Positions 22,101-30,000 of a stretch of DNA of 64,000 nt are shown here, piece by piece. Position numbers and translations under genes: made by a program. Location of the stretch: NCBI RefSeq assembly GCF_000421965.1, contig NZ_ATAY01000017.1:19030-83029 (forward strand). Direction: 5' to 3'. Below the pieces are notes generated by a model, which was not told where the DNA came from, did not search any database, and saw only the letters and a program-made list of their open reading frames with translations. The stretch's first letter is position 1. Each line of letters begins with the position of its first letter. This DNA is from Ruminiclostridium papyrosolvens C7. GTDB lineage: Bacteria > Bacillota > Clostridia > Acetivibrionales > DSM-1351.

Positions 22101-23965
22101 CTTGCCAGGGCATACTCAAAAATAAACAGTACCGGTTGTAAAAATTCAGTTTCATCCAGCTTATTCACTGTATATAGAATATTATCACCGGGATACAATA
22201 TTTCTTTCAAATCCCTTCCACTTTGCAATTTCAGTATATCGAAGCATTTGTCTATTAGTTGTCTAAAGAAGGAATTATATCTATAAAGCTCTATTCCCAT
22301 ATTAATATATTGAGCACCCTGACCCGAAAACATGAAAACAATATTAATGCTCCTGTCATAAGCCTTTACCACATTTATATGGTTTTCTCCTGAAACATCT
22401 CCTTCAAGAACATTAATTGCTTGCTTCAAATCTGAGCAAATAAGCATTTTTCTATATTGAAAGGGTTTTCGTCCAACCTTTAAGGTATAGGCAATGTCTG
22501 ACAGATTTTCATCCGGATTTCCCCTGATAAAATCCAACAGCTTGCGGGTTTGAGTTTGAAGTGCAGACTCGGTTTTTGCTGATAATACCAATAATTGCGG
22601 CATATTGGACTCGGAGTTTTCAAATACCTCTTCAGGAGGTTCTTCAAGAATAATGTGCGAATTGGTACCCCCTACTCCAAATGAGCTTACTCCGGCCCTT
22701 AATGGGTAAGCACCTCTTTCAAAGCCTTTGAGCTTATCATTTATATAAAATGGGCTGTTCTCCAGATCAGGATTTGATTCACCCGAGTGTAACGACGGGA
22801 ACAGCATTTTGTGTTTCAATGAGAGTACAGTTTTAATGAGTCCTGCTATTCCTGAAGCACTGTTCAGATGTCCTATATTAGTCTTAACAGAACCGATAGC
22901 TATTCTGTTTCTCTTATCAATATTTTTAAATGCATTTTTCATTGCCTCTATTTCAATAGAATCACCAAGCTTTGTGGCACTTCCGTGACCCTCTATGTAT
23001 CCGATGCTTTCAGGCTCAACTTCTGCCATCTGCTGGGCAAGTTGTATTACAAGAGACTGTCCTTCAATACCGGGGGCGGTATACCCAATCTTATCATTGC
23101 CATCATTATTTATAGCAGAGCCTTTTATTATTGCGTGAATGGTATCTCCATCCTCAATAGCATTTTCAAGTCTTTTAAGTACTACCAAGCCAATACCATC
23201 ACCAAATACCGCCCCACCTGCTTCTTCTGAAAATGAACGGCAGTGACCATCCGGTGATACTATCATCCCATCCTGATAAAGGTAGCCCTTCCTTTTGGGG
23301 AAGTACACCGAAACCCCACCGGCTATGGCTACATCACATTCTCCTCCCAGGATTGACTGTGCCGCCAGATGAACGGAAACAAGTGAAGTTGAACATGATG
23401 TAAACACAGTGATTACAGGCCCTTTAAGGTTTAACTTATAAGCAATTCTGGTACTCATTAAGTCCTTATCATGTAAAAGTGTCTTTGAGAAGGCATCTAA
23501 TGATTTCCCTGAATTAAAATCATTCCATATTCCTTGTTCGCCTGCTAATATTGTGTGGGATTCCCAAAGAGGATTTGGTGTACCTCCTACAAAAAGTCCA
23601 ATGGTGCCATTATACTGTTCAGGGTTATAGCCTGCATTCTCCAGCGAATCCCACGCACATTCGTGCAGAAGACGCATTTGCGGATCCATAATTTTTGCTT
23701 CTTCAGGTGTATATCCAAAGAATTCTGAGTCAAAGTATTCAGGTTTTCTCATACTAGCTCGTACTTTTACATAGTTTGGGTCATTTATAAGCTCCTGACT
23801 TACTTTTAACTCCTCTAATTCTTTATCTGTTAATATTTCAATGGACTCAATACCATTTTTAAGATTTTCGAAAAATTCTTCTGTATTGTCAGCGCCGGGA
23901 AAACGTGCTGTCATTCCTATTATGGCTATTTCTAAGCCCGACCTCATTTGATTTTCCTGATCCAT
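16148..23965 (-). CDS. Hybrid PKS-NRPS megasynthase: KS-AT-KR-ACP-C-A(Ser)-PCP
   Basis: 2605 aa, GGTGGAG before ATG, 41 nt after the previous megasynthase gene. KS: Cys about 192 in TSCSTSL; the first His motif is unusual (EGHGSATKLGD instead of EAHGTGT), but the His and the NIGHLN His remain. AT: GYSLGE with Ser about 638, then HAAHS in the specificity region; it looks active, malonyl likely but not certain. KR: GGLGDLG about 1176 with the SSLSS and AYAAAN active-site blocks, so the keto group is reduced. ACP: GGDSLKA about 1485. C: HHIITDG about 1668. A: code residues D-V-W-H-I-S-L-I-D, the Ser signature. PCP: GGNSLSL about 2522. No DH, ER or MT domain was seen. The basic C-terminal tail with KGKKRMRDKK is similar in style to that of the upstream megasynthase and is probably a docking element. 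It adds one reduced C2 unit and Ser. Confidence 0.95.
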   Translation of the reverse strand: MDQENQMRSGLEIAIIGMTARFPGADNTEEFFENLKNGIESIEILTDKELEELKVSQELINDPNYVKVRASMRKPEYFDSEFFGYTPEEAKIMDPQMRLLHECAWDSLENAGYNPEQYNGTIGLFVGGTPNPLWESHTILAGEQGIWNDFNSGKSLDAFSKTLLHDKDLMSTRIAYKLNLKGPVITVFTSCSTSLVSVHLAAQSILGGECDVAIAGGVSVYFPKRKGYLYQDGMIVSPDGHCRSFSEEAGGAVFGDGIGLVVLKRLENAIEDGDTIHAIIKGSAINNDGNDKIGYTAPGIEGQSLVIQLAQQMAEVEPESIGYIEGHGSATKLGDSIEIEAMKNAFKNIDKRNRIAIGSVKTNIGHLNSASGIAGLIKTVLSLKHKMLFPSLHSGESNPDLENSPFYINDKLKGFERGAYPLRAGVSSFGVGGTNSHIILEEPPEEVFENSESNMPQLLVLSAKTESALQTQTRKLLDFIRGNPDENLSDIAYTLKVGRKPFQYRKMLICSDLKQAINVLEGDVSGENHINVVKAYDRSINIVFMFSGQGAQYINMGIELYRYNSFFRQLIDKCFDILKLQSGRDLKEILYPGDNILYTVNKLDETEFLQPVLFIFEYALARLLISWGIKPNMLIGYSLGEITAACIAKVFTLEDALKLVTLRGKLINKTCKGMMLSVPLSKEEIMPFMDSELSLAIDNGLSCVISGKTEKIEALSREMANRRIICMPLKSTHAAHSHLLDCILDEYREGLKGIVFSPPVYPLISNVTGRLVENNEVSEPAYWVRQIRETVNFSDGIKEILKEQNCVFMEIGPGRDLALLVHSIITNGKKEFNGVTVTDLIKTENSEISDIFFVLNRIGRLWLRGININWHNFYKDEKRRRIPLPTYPFESQPYWPDNEYVQVSNSEMTDNTDIYKEPSLKDWFYVPSWRNVPLIENDGSNHNEPVVLLFHTSKYSLELRISEVLHEKNCKVIEITLGEVFKKIDPCSYMLNAFDSDNYECLFRELKDDKLNPDTIIHMWSLESNTTHEEDLKKRFDSAQRTGLYSLLNIVKGADKYNRGNKTNIYIITSNLHEITGQECIEPENATLLSTAKVISQEYLNIGCTCIDLEFGSLNNKSTDFIAKQLVNEINAPIGERVIAYRGKRRWVQYFEQLDLKEYSGINKYLKAKGVYLISGGLGDLGFNLAKYLITSYNAKVAIIGKTLIPERDEWDKYIVESNDELAGKLKKLKVLEDLGGTILYYSQDISDYDKVLEIVKDIEKKTGEINGVIHTAGVVGKNAKAAKEMDEEDFETQFRSKVYGLIVIDKIFRNKNLDLCLLTSSLSSILGGLGDTAYAAANIYMDYFAQMNRSVGNLNWISVNWETWLFEKEEKSSATNLGINRIAYAMNLEEGIASFEQLMSLQCANQIIISSGSIQKRSSKWLHLDTIPEDIDNSVQKIVKSRPDLLSDYVEPRNQKERLLAQSWQDFFGIDKIGIRDDFFELGGDSLKAISMIAKTRKETGTQISIGEFFHKPTIEAMAKLIEDTGHGYETVIKAAPVKHYYKTSSAQKRIYILNQLNLNSTAYNEPIIAVLEGTLDKKKLEGVFKKIILKNETLRTGFVFREGELYQKVFEDSDIGISYFNSLEENVEKIISEFIQPFDLSKPPLLRIGLIEINSNKHILILDIHHIITDGISEGILINQIMDLYAGREIKDLQVRYKDYCEWQSQLEGNEELLNQEKYWLETFQKEAPILNLPVDFQRPYLKKYEGDVHSFTISGQEIDGMAELCRNENATLYMFFMSAFIILMNKLTGSTDIVVGTAVSGRKYDELKDIIGMFVNTLPVRNLPEKEKRYTDFLKEVRENIINTFNNQDYQFEDLIDKLAITRDKSRNPLFDIMFVWQNYSISETSIPGLVFKPYTFKKPVSKFDLSLIGFEKDNGDITFNIEYSTNLFKADTIKRFSDCFRIIIKTILQTPDIHLKNIDILSDKERQKVLEKFNDTYTEHDFSKSLSFYLERNALAKGDNAAILCDDYQMSYKEFNEKVNQLANLLIQKGVRANDVVGIKIKRSIDMLIAIWGIIKAGGAYLPIDPKSPEDRKAFMLKDCSAKIVITNTENIIGSGYDGEIININNPELNELSTENPYIEVKPEDAAYVIYTSGSTGLPKGVVIRHVSLLNRLLWMADICNITELDTILQKTTYTFDVSVWEIVLPFVLGAKIYLAKPGGEKEPDYLLNLINNKGITVTHFVPSMLSAFLSVVPEGMVISKLRKCICSGEALTPNHKDLFYRKFNEETELINLYGPTEAAIDVTYCKISKESIKIPIGKPVPNTKIYILDEDKKPVPVGVNGEIYISGNQVGKGYINNPELTARCFINDPFNSGLRMYKTGDIGRWLEDGNIEYIGRNDDQIKIRGFRIELGEIENRLISHPNINEAVVMVNRNNENAGLNAYVKYNELVKSKELKSFLLKNLPDYMIPAKFYSVDEFPLTSSGKIDKKVLHKYGQELEGKTSCIAPESEMEMRIMQIWEDMLCVKNISTDANFFDVGGNSLSLIQLGVKIKEELNIEIPVEVLFQYTTVQSLAGHLADEKPVNTNPVEDNELFNSIEKGKKRMRDKKNKLKDEFENNSDC

Positions 23966-24006
23966 TCTGAATCTCCACCCTTATGATATAATGTGTTTTC
24001 GTCAGA

Positions 24007-27000
24007 TTAATCTTCCTCGTCATCAGCCATGTCTTTCTTTTTCAGCTGTTTTCTAAGATTGTATCTCGCCTGTAGACTGTTTTTGCCTTTTGCTACTTGG
24101 TTTTCACGTTGTTGATTTATCTCATTAGTAGCATTATCTTCATTGGAATTTTGCAGATTACCAGCCAATGTACGAATAGTAGAAAATGTAAATAACTTCA
24201 AGATTGGTATGTTAGTATTCAGCTGTCTTCTTAAATTATTTGTAATCTGAATCATATCCAGTGATGAAGCACCCAAATCAAAGAAATTATCATCAATACC
24301 AACTTCATCATAGCCAAAGAAATCTGCGAATACCTTGGCTATTGTTTCTTCCAGTTTGTTTGCAGGCATTACATAAGAGTTTTTCAGATTTGGACGCTGT
24401 TTCTTACTGTTACCGTTATCATTAAAGCTTTCCGCAGACTTAATGCTGTCAAGCTTTATCCATCTGTCCACCCTTTTGTTAAAGTCACCTGATGAAATTA
24501 TTACCTGTCCAATACCCGGATTGTTCATTATCCGTTCAAAGGCTTCAACACCTTGCTCCGGCTCCATCAGCAATTCATCCATAGAAGTACTGAAGCTAAA
24601 CTGAGTTTTATCTGAGCTAAAACGCCACCCCTCCCAGTTCACAGTCAGCCATTCTTTCGAAGCAACTCTGTTAAATTCATTAACAAAAGAATCCATAAAT
24701 ATATTTGCGGCAGAATATGCACAAAAGCCCAATCCTCCAAGTAGTGCCGACGTGGAGGATGTCACTGTGAGAAAATCCAATTCCCTGTCCTTAAATACTT
24801 TATGCAATGTAAGAAGACCATGTATTTTAGGAATAAACTGTTCTATGCAATCCTCTTTATTCAACTGTTCCACTGTTCTGAATAAAGAATCTCTCATTGT
24901 TGCTGCTGCATGTATTACACCATTTATATGTCCGAAATGTCTTTCCGCCTCATCAACTATTCCCTTCATACTCTCTTGGTCAGCAACATCACAAGTATAT
25001 GTCAGAATTTTTGCACCCTGTTTCTCAAGGTATAATAAATTCTGGATTTTCATTGAAATCTGTTCATCTCCAGAGTGGCTATCCACCCATTGCTCCCATT
25101 TATCTCTTCTTGGAAATTCAGATTTTCCGGTTAATATAAGTTTTGCGGAATACTTTTCTGCCAGATACTCTGCCAACTTCAACCCAATGTTTCCCAATCC
25201 GCCGGTAATCAGATATATTCCATTATTTTTAAAGCTTGAATTTTCTCTGTTGGCATCTTGTGTCAATCTCACTGGGGAATAACTTTGTGTATATCGTATG
25301 CAATTTCTGTATGCTACAACGGTTTCTGTTTTTTCGTCGAAAATGTCTACTAATACTTTTTTTATTAGTTTTCTCTCAGTTACCTCATCTTTTGGAATAC
25401 AAATATCAATGTTTTTGCATTCAATGAACGGGGCTTCCTGAGGTATTACCTTGCAGGGTCCTAATACTGTGGATTTAGCCGGATTTATCCTCTCAGCACC
25501 ATTTATATTGTGCAGATTATTAGTAGCTACAATAATCCTGACTTTATCCGTAACGCTTTGTTTTAATAATGCTTTTGAGATATAAACCAAACTAAAAAAG
25601 CCTGTATCCAGTTCCTCATATATGGAATTTAAGTCCAGTGTATTAATTCTTTCATCGTCATCAATACCCCACAAAAATAAGATATTACTTGGAAGCTTTC
25701 CGGTCTTTTCTAGCTCCTTCAGTAGATTATTATAATCCTCCTGATGATTTACATTTATTGTATATTCCGAATCATCTACCTTGTTAAAGTCTGAACCTTT
25801 AGTAACTTTAATAACATCCTCTGTTTTCTCTTTGAGAGCTTTCAGTAAATTATTATTAAAGCCAATATTGTTTGTAAATACCAGCCAGGTAGATTTATTA
25901 TTATCTGTACCATTTAAAATGCTTGGAGCTGACTGCTTCCAAAGGGGTAAATAAAACCAATCTGATATATCTGTTTTCTTCGTTATTTCAGCATCCTGCT
26001 TTTGAAGTTCCATAGTAAAAGGATTTCCTTCTATCCAGTACTTTTGATGTTCGAATGGATATGTAGGCAGGGAGACCCTCTTCCTTTCCTTCTGATTATA
26101 AAATCTGTTCCATATTATTTTAATGCCATTAAGCCACGCTTGTCCTATCAACCAGAACACGTGACTATGTAATTCAATTTCCTTATCAAAGCACATTTCA
26201 AGCTTTACAACACCTTCATCAGGTTCATCATTTAAACCGTCTCCAAAATCCATAAAAACATGTTTACCGTCTGTTTCTATTTCAGAACTATATGCTTTAG
26301 TGTTTGTCTGACTATTTCTTGTCCAAAAAGTTAAATTTTTAAAGTCTTCCTTACTAATAAATCTCCCGTATTGTATGTCGAAGCATTGAATAACAGGCTC
26401 CGAAAATTCTATATCCCAAAGAAGTTCTTTAAATTTATCATTAATAGTACCGGAACACTCAATTCCTTTATCCATGTTATCAATCATACTCAGTCTTAAT
26501 TGAATCAGAGGGAACAGTCTGTCCTCCGGGGCCGCTTCTGCCAGCAGCAATGAGATTAGTCCTCCCTCACCGTCACCCCTTGCAATATCCGGCACTATTC
26601 CCCAATAAACAAGAAGCTTTGCCAAAGCATACTGTAAAGCGAAAACAACGAAAACACTATTTGTATTCAGATACTCTGTATCGTAATTGCGTTGAGCTGG
26701 ATTCTTAACCAAATCTGTGAACCATGAAGGCAAATTCAATTCCAGCCTTTTAATAACCTGGTCTAATGCCTCTTTGAATACCGGCTCTGATTCATATAAT
26801 TCAATGTATCTGATAATTTTTATTATATCCGTTGATTGGAAATTAAAGGTGATAAGTGTTTTGTCACCTTCAACATAACCGGAAAGGTCGCAATCATTTT
26901 CAAGGTTTTTAATTGCATCGCTAATATCTTTACAAATAAATGCCTTTCTATGGCTAAAGTGATACCTGCCGGTTTGGAGGGTATACCCAACATCATTCAA

Positions 27001-30000
27001 ATCCAGATTTGGATTCGCCTGTAAATGCTTCCTTACCCTTAAAATCTGATTATCCAAAGCACTTTTTGTTTTTCCAGAGAACATAAGCAATTCAGGTGTT
27101 AATGGGCTTTGTTCTTTTTTAACTTCAGGTGCTTCCTCCAAGATTGCATGGGCATTGGTTCCTCCAAGTCCCAAGGAGCTCACTCCTGCCCTTAATGGAT
27201 ATTCTTCACTTTTCCATTCCGTAGGCTCCGTTACAAGATAAAAGGGACTGTCTATTAAATTTAATTTTGGATTTGCAGCTGTAATATTTAAAGTTGAAGG
27301 TAGAATCTTATTTTTTAATGCCAATGCTGTTTTAATCAACCCTGCAATCCCAGCCGTACAATCCAGATGTCCTATATTTGATTTAACTGACCCAATGCCA
27401 CAGTAGTTTTTCAACGGTGTATTGAATGCCTGTTTCAGCGCTTCTATTTCAACACTGTCTCCAAGGGGAGTAGCAGTTCCATGAGCTTCAATATAGCTAA
27501 TGGATTCCGGACTGATACCAGTTCTCTTTAAAGCTGCCTGTATTACCTTTTTTTGTCCCTCAATACTCGGGGCAGTATATCCCGCTTTATTAATACCATC
27601 ATTATTTATTTCAGCCGCTTTGATTACAGCGATAATATTGTCCTTACATTTAACTGCTTCATCAAGCCTTTTCAGCACAACTGCTGCTGCCCCGTTTCCT
27701 CCTACAAAACCTTTTCCGTCTATGTCAAAAGCTCTGCAATGCCCATCAGGTGATTTGACCATACCATCCTGATAGAGATACCCTGTTTTATCGGGTAACG
27801 GACTTATAGTAACCGAACCGGCAATAGAAATATCGCATTCTTTCCGTATCAAAGACTGACATGCCAGAGCTACCGAAACTAAGGATGTGGAACAAGCTGT
27901 ATACGTCGACACGACAGGGCCTGTTAAATTAAATTTATATGCTACTCTGGTACTCATATAATCTTTGTTGAAAAGCTGTTCTGAAGCAAAATCCCCCAGT
28001 ATTTTGGTTTTGCCGGAGCCAACAACCAGAGATTCCCAAAATAAATTTGGTGATGCACTTCCAAACAAGCCTATTGAACCTTCGTAACTCCAAGGGCAGT
28101 ATCCACTGTCTTCAAGTGCTTCCCAAATAATCTCATGGAAAACTCGAACCTGGGGATCCATGACTTCTGCCTCACGAGGAGAATATGAAAAGAAATCCGC
28201 ATCAAAATTCTCAATTCCATTCATAACTCCCTGTGCTTTTACGTAATTACTATCCCGAGCAAGTTTGGGACTAACCCCTGCTTTTATTGTTTCTTCTTCC
28301 GTAAAGAAGCTGATACATTCTGTACTGTTCACCAAACGATTCCAATATTCATAAATATCTGATATGTTTGGCAGTCTTACAGACATTCCTATTATTGCAA
28401 TATCGTTTGTTTCAGGGGCTTCTGTTGTGTTTTCTTGTGCTTGTCCCGGAGTTTCCGTGGAAGATAACTTCTTTTCAGTATTGTCAGCTAGGCTGAGAGC
28501 TAAGCCACGTACTGTAGGGAATTGGAAAATTGTTGTAATAGGCAATTCTTTCTTAAAATGAGTGATTAGTTTATTATTAAGCCTAATCAAATTCAAGGAA
28601 TTGCCTCCTATATCGAAAAAATTATCGTTTATTCCTATTGTGTCTATTTCCAAGACTTCTTTCCATATCTCGATAATTTCTCTTTGGATTTCCGTTTGGG
28701 GTTCAATATATTTTGTCTCGATATTTGGACGCACATTGTTCCATTCAGGCAATAACTTTCTGTCTATTTTGCCACTTTGTGTCAGTGGCATTTTATCAAG
28801 CCTTATAAAAAACGAAGGAAGCATATAATATGGAAGTTCATCGGATAAGTAATTGTTTATTTCAGAATCTGTAACTTCCTCACCTGACGTAAAGTATGCA
28901 CACAAATGTACATTGCCTTCTCTATCTGACTTTGGAATTACCACGGCTTCCATAATCTTTTCGTATTTTAACAGTTTGTTTTCAATCTCTTCCAATTCTA
29001 TTCTGAAGCCTCTTATTTTTACCTGAAAGTCATTCCTTCCAAGGCACTCTATGTTGCCATCAGGAAGCCAACGGGCCAAATCTCCTGTTTTGTACATCTT
29101 CTGAAATGCAGCTGAATACCTGTTGCTGCTTTCAGCTTCTGTTATAAAAGGATTAGATACAAACTTTTCTTTGTTAAGCTCATCTCTGTTTAAATATCCT
29201 CTTGCCAGGCCAACACCACTTAAACATAGTTCTCCCGGTACACCCACGGGCTGGAGCCTGTTTTGCTTATCAACTATATAACACCGTATATTGGATAAAG
29301 GTTTCCCTATGGGCACCATAGTTTCATTTTGATGAGCTTTTAAAGAGTATTTTGTAGCATAAATTGTGCACTCGGTTGGCCCATAAATATTCTCCAGTTT
29401 TATATCAGTACCCAGCTCTTCAAATTGCTTCACAAGATCCGGCTTTAGTGCTTCTCCTGCCGCAAAAATATATTTTAAACTCCTTAACTTACGGATATTT
29501 TCTTTTGTTTGGGACAGGCTTTCAAGAATATACCTGAACATTGATGGCACAAGGTTTAAGTGAGTTACACCATAAGCTTCTACGGCATCAATAATTTTAT
29601 ATGGATTCTTTTCTTCGCCTTTATTTAATATGACCAGTTTGCCCTTACCTATAAACCATCCAAAAAGCTCAGTTACAGATACGTCAAAGGTAAATGTTGT
29701 TTTAAGCAAATAGGTATCTGTTTCCTTAAGGGGATATCTTTTTTCCAAATCTAACAATATATTAACGACACTCCTATGTTCAACCATAACCCCTTTGGGA
29801 TAACCGGTAGAGCCTGATGTATATATTACATATGCAAGATTGCCTGAAGCAGGTTTTCTCTCGGGATTGTCGCTTTTTTCTTCATCAGCAGACTCTTTAT
29901 CAATAAAAATCAATTGTCCGTCAAAATCTATTTTTTTGGAATGCTCAAAAGTGCTTATTAATGCACATATTTTCGAATCATTTATTATAAACTTGTTTCT

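Noticed and set aside
24752..25282. 176-codon open frame on the plus strand
   Set aside because: Lies fully antisense to the KR domain of a megasynthase; low-complexity composition and no ribosome site. It is a shadow of the real gene.
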